Positions 1 through 6,285 of a stretch of 10,824 bases of DNA are shown here, piece after piece (position 1 is the first letter of the stretch; each line of letters opens with the position of its first letter). Source of the DNA: Prevotellaceae bacterium (lineage in GTDB: Bacteria; Bacteroidota; Bacteroidia; Bacteroidales; Paludibacteraceae); the NCBI GenBank assembly GCA_031255055.1, contig JAIRTG010000082.1, forward strand, positions 1 to 10,824, given 5' to 3'. Below the pieces are notes generated by a model. It did not search any database. It saw only the letters and a list, made by a program, of their open reading frames with translations, and was not told where the DNA came from. The translations under genes and the position numbers were made by a program.

Positions 1-1
1 T

Positions 2-2296
2 TCGTGGGCTATTAATTACATCTACGGTGTTGAAAAAGATTATCGTTTAGTAAAAGTAGGTAAAGTGGGCTGCTATTTACATGGCGACGGCTTGGCAAAT
101 GTCATTCACTCCGACGGCCTGGCATCTTTCGGCCATCCCGACTACAAAGGAAAACTGCTGGTAAAGGACAGGAGCTTTCCTCAAGAAAATAAATCTTTTG
201 ACATTCTTATTTCTAACCCGCCCTATTCGGTTTCCGCTTTCAAAAACAATGCAAGCAGGTTTTATGGAAAAGACGATTTCGAACTTTATAACAATTTGAC
301 GGATAACAGTTCTGAGATCGAATGTCTGTTTGTCGAACGTGCCAAACAACTCCTCAAAGACGGTGGAGTAGCAGGCGTGATATTGCCGAGTTCCATTCTC
401 AGCAACGAAGGCATTTATACGAAAGCCCGCGAGATTATTCTGCAATATTTTGACATGGTTGCTATTGCCGAGCTTGGCAGTAATACGTTCATGGCTACGG
501 GAACCAATACGGTTGTGCTGTTCCTGCGTCGCAGAAACAATTACGACTGTATCAATTTGCGAAAATCCGCGGAACGGTTTTTCGTCGATTTTCAGGATGT
601 AACGCGCAACGGGATTGAAAGACCTGTTAACAAATATGTAAATCATGTTTGGGGAAGTATTGACATTGATGATTATATTACACTGTTGAAAAAAGAACCG
701 AATAATACCGTTATCGGTCACGAAATTTATAAAGAATACCGTAAGAAAATCAAAGTAAAAACCGAAAAAGATTTCTGGCATACGTTGATTGAAACCGAAA
801 CCGAGAAACTGTATTATTTCATGCTCGCTTATCCGCAAAAGGTGGTTTTGGTAAAGACCGGCGAAAAAGATGCAGAAAAGCGTTTTCTCGGCTATGAATT
901 TTCCAACCGTCGCGGCAACGAGGGCATCCACCCGATAGAGCGTGGAAGAACGATTGACGAATGTACAAAACTCTTCGATGATGAGTGCTTCGATAACCCG
1001 GAAAAAGCAAGTACCTACGTTTACAAAGCGTTCGCAGGAGATTATGATTCTCCAATACATGAAAGTTTGAAAAACAATATTTCGCGTGTTCGTTTGGTTG
1101 ATATGCTAACCTTTGACCGCGACGGTTTTGTGAAAAACATCTCTACGGCGGTAAAAAAAAAAGTGAGGTATGAGGAAATCTGGAAAACGAACAAATTAGT
1201 TCCACTACGTAATATCTCTGAAATAAAAAAAGGAACTTCCATCACAAAAAGGAACACAAAAGAAGGCAATATTCCTGTTGTTGCAGGAGGCAAAGAACCT
1301 GCTTACTTTCATAACGAATCCAACAGGAATGGTGCTGTCATAACGATAAGCGCTTCAGGTGCATATTCGGGTTTCGTTAATTATTTTGAATTTCCGATAT
1401 TTGCTTCCGATTGTAATACGATTCAGTCGAAAGATGAAAAAAATATTTCTACAAAATTGATTTATCTGTTTTTAAAATCAATTCAAGAAGCAATTTACAG
1501 TTTACAAAGAGGACAAGCGCAACCGCACGTATATGCAGACGATTTGGAAAAGATCAAAATCCCCCTCCCCTCCCAAGAACTTCAGCAAAAAATCGTCTCC
1601 GAAATCGAAGTTTTGGAAATGCAAGAGAAAGAAGCGAAATGGGAAATTGCAAACGGCAAAGAGAAGATAGAAAATTTGTGTTTAGATATGTATGCCAAAT
1701 ATCAAAAAGAAAAATTAATGCAACTTGTGATTACCAATCCATCTAAAATGGAAATTTCAGCTATAGATGTAAATACCCAAATTTCTTTTGTCGATATGCA
1801 GTCTGTCAGTAATGATGGTTATATTGCAAACAAAGTAGATAGATCATATTTCGAAATAAGGAACGGCGGTTACACTTATTTTCATGAAGGTGATATTATT
1901 ATTGCTAAAATTACACCTTGTATGGAGAATGGGAAGTGCGCTTTGGCAACAAATCTTACCAACGAAATAGCCTTTGGCAGTTCTGAATTTCACGTATTTA
2001 GATCGAACGGCAAAAAAATAAACTCAAAATATTTATTCACACTACTAAACAGGAAATCTATTAGGATAGAAGCGGAGAGAAATATGACGGGGGCGAGCGG
2101 ACATAGGAGAGTTCCCATCGCTTTTTATGAAAATCTGGAAATACCTCTTCCTTCTCTCTCCGAGCAACAAAAAATCGTTTCCGAAATCGAAAAAATTGAG
2201 GCGAAAATTGCAGAAGCACAGAAAATTATTGATGATATGCCGATACGAAAGAATGAAATCCTGAAAAAAATACGAGAGAAGGTGAATATAAAATGA
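2..2296 (+). CDS. Fused N-6 adenine DNA methyltransferase / specificity protein (type I M-S or type IIG), 5' partial
   Basis: The reading frame is open to the left edge of the window, so the gene starts upstream; the GTG at 65 lies inside the conserved methylase core and is not the start. Residues are numbered from base 2. The methylase catalytic motif IV, NPPY, is at 72-75 (bases 215-226), followed by the typical EFSNRRG block near 300. Motif I (SAM binding) and any nuclease domain would lie outside the window. Two target-recognition domains follow, about 398-540 and 582-730, each ending in a conserved spacer helix (PSQELQQKIVSEIE, PSLSEQQKIVSEIE). This is the half-subunit pattern of HsdS, which chooses the DNA site. 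The protein would methylate adenine in a bipartite target; whether it also cuts cannot be seen. An A10 tract lies at the junction between the methylase part and the first recognition domain. The gene is convergent with the amidase operon. Confidence 0.9.
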   Translation, partial: SWAINYIYGVEKDYRLVKVGKVGCYLHGDGLANVIHSDGLASFGHPDYKGKLLVKDRSFPQENKSFDILISNPPYSVSAFKNNASRFYGKDDFELYNNLTDNSSEIECLFVERAKQLLKDGGVAGVILPSSILSNEGIYTKAREIILQYFDMVAIAELGSNTFMATGTNTVVLFLRRRNNYDCINLRKSAERFFVDFQDVTRNGIERPVNKYVNHVWGSIDIDDYITLLKKEPNNTVIGHEIYKEYRKKIKVKTEKDFWHTLIETETEKLYYFMLAYPQKVVLVKTGEKDAEKRFLGYEFSNRRGNEGIHPIERGRTIDECTKLFDDECFDNPEKASTYVYKAFAGDYDSPIHESLKNNISRVRLVDMLTFDRDGFVKNISTAVKKKVRYEEIWKTNKLVPLRNISEIKKGTSITKRNTKEGNIPVVAGGKEPAYFHNESNRNGAVITISASGAYSGFVNYFEFPIFASDCNTIQSKDEKNISTKLIYLFLKSIQEAIYSLQRGQAQPHVYADDLEKIKIPLPSQELQQKIVSEIEVLEMQEKEAKWEIANGKEKIENLCLDMYAKYQKEKLMQLVITNPSKMEISAIDVNTQISFVDMQSVSNDGYIANKVDRSYFEIRNGGYTYFHEGDIIIAKITPCMENGKCALATNLTNEIAFGSSEFHVFRSNGKKINSKYLFTLLNRKSIRIEAERNMTGASGHRRVPIAFYENLEIPLPSLSEQQKIVSEIEKIEAKIAEAQKIIDDMPIRKNEILKKIREKVNIK
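1153..1162 (+). repeat. A10 homopolymer at the methylase/specificity junction
   Basis: Ten consecutive A residues encode the three lysines of the linker between the methyltransferase part and the first recognition domain. Loss of one A gives AAG TGA, an immediate stop, and the same bases offer GTG AGG as an in-frame start for the specificity part. Gain of one A gives a stop four codons after the tract. The tract therefore has the layout of a slippage switch. No variation can be seen in a single sequence. Confidence 0.6.
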
Positions 2297-2332
2297 AAGG
2301 AGGCTGTACGGGTAGAGCCTCCTTTCATTTTA
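2289..2332. terminator. Bidirectional hairpin terminator overlapping the methylase/specificity stop codon
   Basis: A perfect 17-bp inverted repeat (arms 2289-2305 and 2316-2332) with a 10-base loop. The arms contain GAAAGGAGGCT and its complement and end in an A-run on one side and a T-run on the other, so the hairpin could end transcription from both the plus-strand gene and the convergent amidase operon. The TGA stop (2294-2296) lies in the left arm. Confidence 0.75.
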
Positions 2333-2571
2333 TCCGTCCGGAGTTTACCCGAATACCTCTTACTTCGAGCTACGGCTGCTTGTCCGAACTGTGATTCTTG
2401 TGATTCGGATTGATTTATGTGATGAAAATCCCCCGTTTTCTCACATTCAACTCTGCGTCATGGTGTGTCGTTTGAAACGACTTGCCCATGTACCATTGTC
2501 AGAACCTTGATTTTCCGGATTGAAGGATTGTTCTGATTAATTGTCGGAACTGTGATTCGTATGATTTGTTG
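2333..2571. repeat. Intergenic region with three degenerate copies of a short repeat
   Basis: No convincing gene is seen between the convergent units. Three related segments of the form TGTCnGAACnnTGATT occur at about 2381-2405, 2498-2522 and 2542-2567, each followed by a T/G-rich stretch containing further GGATT or GATT words. From memory, similar GAAC...GATT words recur in Bacteroidales intergenic DNA, but their function is unknown to me. Confidence 0.45.
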
Positions 2572-2976
2572 TTAGGACTCAAATTCTTTTTTTACGTCAA
2601 AACAGGGGCAAGCCTTTTTTGCAAATTCATTGTGTCCGTGAACTGTTGCATCCGGGAATTGCCCCTTCAGTTCTGTCACCAACTTCCGCAACGATTCCTT
2701 TTGTGCATCGGTTCGTGTGTCTTTTTCTTTCCCCTCCGAATTAAGCCCTCCGATATAACAGATGCCGATTGAATCGGCATTTTGTCCCGTGACGTGCGCC
2801 CCAACTTCGGACACATCGCGTCCCTTATGTACAGAACCGTCCAGGTAGATAACATAATGATACCCGATTGTCCGAAAACCCCTTTCTTTGTGCCATCGCT
2901 CAATGTCGGCGACGGTAGTGTTTTGCCCCTCGCGCGTGGCGGAGCAATGTAAAATAATGTTGTTTATTTTTCTCAT
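2572..2976 (-). CDS. N-acetylmuramoyl-L-alanine amidase, T7-lysozyme type (probable endolysin)
   Basis: A 134-residue single-domain amidase that would cut the bond between muramic acid and L-alanine in peptidoglycan. It can be lined up with T7 lysozyme by eye: HCSAT (H10), GYHY (Y39), SIGICYIGG (69-77) and the end motif HNEFAKKACPCFD. The zinc ligands correspond to H10, H115 and C123, and the catalytic tyrosine and lysine to Y39 and K121, so all key residues are present. No signal peptide is seen, as expected for a phage endolysin that depends on a holin or other route, and no separate holin is recognised. It is the last gene of the minus-strand operon, beginning 7 bases after the preceding stop. 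Similar amidases are common in Bacteroidales prophages. A role against host competitors is less likely because there is no export signal. Confidence 0.92.
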   Translation of the reverse strand: MRKINNIILHCSATREGQNTTVADIERWHKERGFRTIGYHYVIYLDGSVHKGRDVSEVGAHVTGQNADSIGICYIGGLNSEGKEKDTRTDAQKESLRKLVTELKGQFPDATVHGHNEFAKKACPCFDVKKEFES

Positions 2977-2983
2977 TTTTTCT

Positions 2984-3439
2984 TTATAATTGATTGTTAG
3001 GTGTTTTTAGTCGTTCCTCTCCCTGTTTCTTTCGGATGGCGTCGTCGAAAAAGCAGATGTTCATCTCGAAAAAGGTTGTTACGGTCGGCGTTTGTCGCTT
3101 GGGGTTGATGAGGTGTGTTGTTGTTTTTTGGGACGTGTACCCGATGAGTACCCCTGTGTTTTTGGGGTCGATGTAGTCGAGCCTTATCTCTTGTGTGTCC
3201 GACTTTCCTTTGAAGGGAACTGTGCGTAGTCGCTTTTTGCAGAAGTTGTGAAATTCTTCGCGTGACCGGAATGTGAATCCGGTCGTGGCGAGCAGGTTTT
3301 TTATGCCGCTTTCAAACCGGTCGTTGAATTCTTCCGCTAAATCATTTACTAAGTTGTTGCCCGTGCTGCAATCGAGCAGATTGTCGAATTCGTCTACTAC
3401 GTTTTTTGTTACTACGTTTTTTGTTAAGTTGTTTTTCAT
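2984..3439 (-). CDS. Unknown 151-residue protein of the amidase operon
   Basis: I do not recognise the family. The ATG at 3439 is chosen because it overlaps the rhomboid stop by four bases (ATGA), which indicates translational coupling; a longer version starting at 3574 would run deep into the rhomboid gene. The N-terminus holds a duplicated TKNVV-TKNVV pentapeptide from a 15-bp tandem repeat. The middle is acidic and likely helical (about 15-45). The C-terminal half alternates hydrophobic and polar residues and looks like a beta-rich domain (about 70-135), with a cluster of threonines near TSQKTTTHL. No membrane segment or signal peptide is seen, so it is probably cytoplasmic or a virion protein. 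It sits between the rhomboid and the amidase. Confidence 0.7.
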   Translation of the reverse strand: MKNNLTKNVVTKNVVDEFDNLLDCSTGNNLVNDLAEEFNDRFESGIKNLLATTGFTFRSREEFHNFCKKRLRTVPFKGKSDTQEIRLDYIDPKNTGVLIGYTSQKTTTHLINPKRQTPTVTTFFEMNICFFDDAIRKKQGEERLKTPNNQL

Positions 3440-4068
3440 TTTTTGTTTTGTTTGTATGTTAGACCTGCTGCTATTGCTATTCCGAAAAGGAGACAGCTGA
3501 TGTGTAGCGCCGTCGCGCTGTTTTGCCTGAATGCGCTTGTTGTAAGGGCAACGGCAGTTGTGATGATGCCCCAATAGCCCGACTTCTTACCTCCGACTCT
3601 CTTCGAGGTCTCACACCCGGCCCTTCTCCGACGGAAGAGGGGAGGAAGAGAAGAGCGGATGATGTTCCATAGGTACATTCCGGTGAGGGTGTATGTCATT
3701 CCGCTGGCGCCGACGGTGGGGCGCGGGTATGTGATGATGAATGATGCGGCTGCGGCTGCAAGGTAGGGGCCGAGCGTGATTGCCCATACGGGGAACCGAT
3801 GCTTTAATGTGCGGTTGAGCAGGAGAAAGGCAAGGGCGTTGAGCGTGAGATGTGTGATGTTTGCGTGCAGAAACATGTATGTGAAGTGTGTCCACCCTGC
3901 TGATGTGGCGGTGTATCCCGCCGACCGGTCGCAAAGGATGTAACCAATGATGAATGTGAGGATGAAGTATTTCGATGTTCCCGATCGTGTTTCGCTCCGC
4001 GCTGCGGCTGCGCTCCGCGGAGTGCGCGGAGTGTTTGCGGTTATGCTTTTGCGTTTTTCCTCAGCCAT
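3436..4068 (-). CDS. Rhomboid-family intramembrane serine protease
   Basis: A 210-residue membrane protein with the rhomboid signature. The HANITHLTLN segment (68-77) gives the H73/N77 pair, GASG (120-123) gives the catalytic serine S122, and H189 in the last helix (ALHISCLLFG) completes the Ser-His dyad. About six hydrophobic segments are visible, near 34-46, 60-84, 94-113, 118-136, 166-179 and 187-204, matching the minimal bacterial topology. Rhomboids cut transmembrane segments of other proteins within the membrane. The ATG at 4068 lies 28 bases inside the end of the HAD gene, and the stop overlaps the next start (ATGA), so all three are probably coupled. The first 30 residues are basic and low in complexity and coincide with a GC-rich palindromic repeat. 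A rhomboid next to an endolysin is unusual; its substrate is unknown. Confidence 0.85.
   Translation of the reverse strand: MAEEKRKSITANTPRTPRSAAAARSETRSGTSKYFILTFIIGYILCDRSAGYTATSAGWTHFTYMFLHANITHLTLNALAFLLLNRTLKHRFPVWAITLGPYLAAAAASFIITYPRPTVGASGMTYTLTGMYLWNIIRSSLPPLFRRRRAGCETSKRVGGKKSGYWGIITTAVALTTSAFRQNSATALHISCLLFGIAIAAGLTYKQNKK
3995..4031. repeat. GC-rich nested palindrome inside the rhomboid gene
   Basis: Outer arms CTCCGCGC (3995-4002) and GCGCGGAG (4024-4031) enclose a perfect 10-bp palindrome CTCCGCGGAG (4013-4022). It encodes the alanine- and arginine-rich N-terminal tail of the rhomboid and is much richer in GC than the surrounding coding sequence. It may be a small palindromic repeat that inserted in frame, or a structure at the coupled junction with the HAD gene. 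Confidence 0.55.
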
Positions 4069-4415
4069 TCGCGTTCGCGCTGTGTGATCTCTTCTTTTAT
4101 AAGCTTCCACGGGGGTAGTCCACCGGCGTTTCGGTCGTCGATGTATATGTGTGCGTAGATTTTTCGCCCTGTGTCTCCGTACATGGCGGTGTTTTCGGGA
4201 TTGTCGGCGTTGACGGCGTTGAACATGATGTGGTTGTGCGACAGGAAATTGACGGCCTCGGTGAGCTTGTCACCGTGCCTGCATGTCCAAATGATGATGT
4301 AGTGCCCTTCGTCGTGAAGCCGGTTGATGGTTTCTTTTGCGTCGGGAATGAGAGCGCCGATTCTCGGAAAATCGTTTTCGACGATCGTGCCGTCAAAGTC
4401 TATGGCTATTATCAT
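4041..4415 (-). CDS. Small HAD-superfamily hydrolase (phosphatase-like)
   Basis: A 124-residue protein covering a minimal HAD core with no room for a large cap domain. Motif I is DFDGT (nucleophile D6, acid/base D8), motif II is WTCR (T44), the likely motif III lysine is K85 and motif IV is IDDRN (D93, D94), so the catalytic set is complete. HAD enzymes of this kind remove phosphate from small molecules or nucleotides; the substrate cannot be deduced. It is the first gene of the minus-strand operon with rhomboid, unknown protein and amidase, and its end overlaps the rhomboid start by 28 bases. Its start codon shares its first base pair with the edge of the heptamer array, so its leader RNA would consist of array sequence. 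No strong promoter is visible upstream of the array. Confidence 0.85.
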   Translation of the reverse strand: MIIAIDFDGTIVENDFPRIGALIPDAKETINRLHDEGHYIIIWTCRHGDKLTEAVNFLSHNHIMFNAVNADNPENTAMYGDTGRKIYAHIYIDDRNAGGLPPWKLIKEEITQREREWLRKNAKA

Positions 4416-4692
4416 TAGTGATTAGTGATTAGTGATTAGTGATTAGTGATGAGTGATGAGTGATGAGTGTTTAGTGATTAGTGATGAGTGTTTAGTGATT
4501 AGTGATTAGTGTTTAGTGATTAGTGTTTAGTGTTTAGTGTTTAGTGATTAGTGTTTAGTGATTAGTGTTTAGTGATTAGTGATTAGTGATGAGTGTTTAG
4601 TGATTAGTGTTTAGTGATGAGTGTTTAGTGTTTAGTGATTAGTGATTAGTGTTTAGTGATGAGTGATGAGTGATGAGTGATGAGTGATGAGT
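4415..4692. repeat. Heptamer array 1: 39 units of T(T/G)AGTG(A/T) plus a partial unit
   Basis: Thirty-nine full heptamers run in perfect phase with no insertion or deletion, followed by a five-base partial unit. Only position 2 (T or G) and position 7 (A or T) vary: by hand count TTAGTGA 20, TTAGTGT 9, TGAGTGA 6 and TGAGTGT 4. The other five positions never change. The units contain stop triplets, and since 7 is not a multiple of 3 the array is closed in all frames. It starts at the HAD start codon and ends 88 bases before the stop of the helix-turn-helix gene. Confidence 0.97.
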
Positions 4693-4777
4693 CCCTCTCT
4701 ATATTTTGTCAAGTGCAAAAAAGGAATCACTTTCGGCGCAGCCTTGCAAATACTATTCATAGCAGATAGTTACAGGG

Positions 4778-4793
4778 TAGTTATATGAAAGTG
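4778..4793 (+). repeat. Left copy of a 16-bp inverted repeat
   Basis: TAGTTATATGAAAGTG here is matched exactly by its reverse complement at 10662-10677. It covers the stop codon of the helix-turn-helix gene. The two copies enclose the head-gene module. The 85 bases between array 1 and this repeat (4693-4777) hold no gene I can support. Confidence 0.55.
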
Positions 4794-5155
4794 TTTGGAG
4801 ATTGGTGTTTGGAGAGTAACCGGCCACCGACGATTCTTCTGATGGTTCTCGTGCTTAGATGTCGCACGGGCTGGTTCTTGAAGACAAAGTGAATGGCTTC
4901 GCTGACGCTCTTTAACTCGAGGAATTTGAGCCGAAATGCTTTGTAGATGGCTTCGGCGTTTTTTGTGTCGAGTCCGAGCTTCCTTCGCTGATGCGGTGTT
5001 AATCGGGCTTTGTAGCGGTATACGATGTTGCGGATTGTCCGTAACTCGAAATAACATGGTATGGGATGACTTGCTATTTCTTTGAATGACATTTTTTTTT
5101 CGTCCCATAACTTGAAAATGTAGGCGTTGCGCTCTGCTGAACGTTTTTGTATCAC
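4781..5155 (-). CDS. Small helix-turn-helix-like DNA-binding protein with two similar halves
   Basis: A GTG start at 5155 is preferred because the promoter at 5201-5231 places transcription start near 5195; a longer version starting at 5239 would begin upstream of it and read into the repeat. The 124-residue product is basic (many K/R) and has two related parts, each a helix pair ending in a similar recognition-like helix: SFKEIAS...LRTIRNIVYRYK (about 23-50) and SVSEAIHFV...LSTRTIRRIVGG (about 82-111). This suggests a duplicated homeodomain-like helix-turn-helix. Its place between the minus operon and the divergent head genes fits a phage regulator; a small terminase subunit is another possibility. 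The last few residues overlap the 16-bp inverted repeat and a short GTGTTTGGAGA repetition. I cannot name a family. Confidence 0.6.
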   Translation of the reverse strand: MIQKRSAERNAYIFKLWDEKKMSFKEIASHPIPCYFELRTIRNIVYRYKARLTPHQRRKLGLDTKNAEAIYKAFRLKFLELKSVSEAIHFVFKNQPVRHLSTRTIRRIVGGRLLSKHQSPNTFI

Positions 5156-5162
5156 TTTTTTG

Positions 5163-5360
5163 GGTGTTGTTTTTTTTATGCAATAGTAGTAAAAATTGTA
5201 CAAAGTTATCCATTTTATTTGTATTGACAAAGCCGTCATCGTGTGAAGTGAAAAAATGATTTTTAGGTGTTGTTTTTTTTATGCAATAGTAGTAAAAATC
5301 GTACAAAGTGGTCAATTTTATTTATATTGACAACGCAGTCATCGTGTGAAGTGAAAAAAT
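5163..5360. repeat. Two copies of a 95-bp repeat at 103-bp period in the divergent control region
   Basis: Copy A (5163-5257) and copy B (5266-5360) are near-identical, differing at about ten positions, and are separated by eight bases. They fill the space between the minus-strand helix-turn-helix gene and the plus-strand head module. Copy A contains the intact minus-strand promoter. A run of eight T residues, an ATGCAATAGTAGTAAAAAT block and a TCATCGTGTGAAGTG block are kept in both copies and are candidates for protein-binding sites. Confidence 0.9.
5201..5231 (-). promoter_or_regulatory. Bacteroidetes-type promoter for the helix-turn-helix gene
   Basis: On the minus strand a TTTG box (5231-5228) is followed after 19 bases by TAACTTTG (5208-5201), an exact match to the Bacteroidetes -33/-7 pattern (TTTG, 19-21 bases, TAnnTTTG). 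Transcription would begin near 5195, giving a leader of about 40 bases before the GTG at 5155. The corresponding place in the second repeat copy reads GTTG and CCACTTTG and is probably weak or dead. Confidence 0.7.
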
Positions 5361-5415
5361 CCTTTATTTGTGGGTTGAAAGTATCGACGGATTTGTCGAG
5401 GAAAATAACGCATAT

Positions 5416-6264
5416 ATGAAAGAAAATGATGTAAAAAAACAATTGGAAGCAACAGGTGCAACGGGTGCAACGGGTGCAACGGGTGCGTCTGCGAAAACGG
5501 ATTCTCCGTCGTCTTCTCCTCGCGGTCGCTCTGCGTTTTTGGCGCGGTATAAGGGTTATCACCCCGAGATGACGGATGATCCGGATGATGATACGATGTT
5601 TGATTTCGCTCTGAATGGTCTCGGTGAGCGTGATGATCTGCGTGAGAAGTATGATTCGCTGAACGCCGCGAATGCCAATCTTGCCGGACGGGTGGCTGAA
5701 GATCCCCGTTACGGTAATTTTATAGCGATGGTGGGCAGTGGTGAGGATCTGCTTTATTCGCTCGGAAAGTCGTTCGGGCCGTTGCTTGAACATCTTGATG
5801 AGGGTAGTCTTGAGAAGATCCGCAAGGGTCAGGAGGAGTATCGTGCGAATTATAAGCGACTGAAGGAGAATTTTGCGAATCATAAGTCGAATCTGAAGTC
5901 TTACGGGGAAAAACATGGGCTATCGGCGGAGCGCCTGTCGGCCACGGAGGATGCTATCGATATGCTGGCTGCTTCGTTTCTGGAGTATGATATTCCTCTT
6001 GAGGTGATAGAGATCGTCGATAAGGGTCTTCACGCGGAGGAGGATCAGGCGAAACTGGCGGAGGAACTTTCGACGGAAAAGGAGGCCGATTTGCTGCGTG
6101 AACGGAATAATGCGATAGAGGACGTGAAGAATAAGAAGACGCCAAGTCAACGTCTTCCTGCGGATCTCGGGGGCCAAAAGTCGAATAAGCAGGCTCAGCC
6201 GTTTCGTCCTAAAGAGCCGCGTGTGGTGAATTTTGCGGATGATTTTAAGGAAAAGGAAATTTAA
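5416..6264 (+). CDS. Phage scaffolding-like protein with a short collagen-like Gly-Ala-Thr repeat
   Basis: The ATG at 5416 is preferred over a GTG at 5368 because it sits in an A/T-rich leader. The 282-residue product is very acidic and helical. After a short tail, residues 13-24 form GAT repeats (G-X-Y-like), then a Ser/Pro/Arg linker, a DDPDDD acidic patch (about 53-58), long charged helices (about 70-240) and a disordered basic C-terminal tail. No catalytic motif is seen. Its composition and place directly before the major capsid gene (21 bases to the chosen capsid start) fit a capsid-assembly scaffold, which binds the capsid protein inside the prohead and leaves before DNA packaging. It could instead be an internal head protein. 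No signal peptide or membrane segment is present. It is the first gene of the plus-strand head module. Confidence 0.6.
   Translation: MKENDVKKQLEATGATGATGATGASAKTDSPSSSPRGRSAFLARYKGYHPEMTDDPDDDTMFDFALNGLGERDDLREKYDSLNAANANLAGRVAEDPRYGNFIAMVGSGEDLLYSLGKSFGPLLEHLDEGSLEKIRKGQEEYRANYKRLKENFANHKSNLKSYGEKHGLSAERLSATEDAIDMLAASFLEYDIPLEVIEIVDKGLHAEEDQAKLAEELSTEKEADLLRERNNAIEDVKNKKTPSQRLPADLGGQKSNKQAQPFRPKEPRVVNFADDFKEKEI
5455..5487 (+). repeat. GGTGCAACG tandem repeat in the scaffold-like gene
   Basis: Three perfect 9-bp units and a partial fourth encode Gly-Ala-Thr triplets. The unit length keeps the frame, so copy-number change would only lengthen or shorten the tail. Confidence 0.85.
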
Positions 6265-6285
6265 AATTTGTTTTTAAAGAAGATT

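Noticed and set aside
77..1060. Long minus-strand frame opposite the methylase
   Set aside because: The plus strand carries the NPPY and other conserved methylase motifs; the antisense frame has no recognisable domain.
65..2296. GTG at 65 as start of the methylase gene
   Set aside because: The frame is open to the window edge and the upstream residues continue the conserved methylase core, so the gene is cut by the window.
3440..3574. Longer start for the unknown protein of the amidase operon
   Set aside because: It would overlap the rhomboid gene by over 130 bases, whereas the internal ATG gives a clean four-base ATGA overlap.
4415..4692. CRISPR array
   Set aside because: The repeats are contiguous heptamers with no unique spacers, and no cas gene is nearby.
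5163..5239. N-terminal extension of the helix-turn-helix protein to 5239
   Set aside because: It would begin upstream of the predicted transcription start and read through the promoter repeat.
5363..5370. TTTATTTG as a -7 box for the head module
   Set aside because: It misses the consensus at one position and no TTTG box lies 19-21 bases upstream.
5263..5916. Long minus-strand frame opposite the scaffold-like gene
   Set aside because: Its Arg/Ile-rich composition and RCT repeats are what an antisense reading of the real gene gives; the plus-strand frame fits the gene order.
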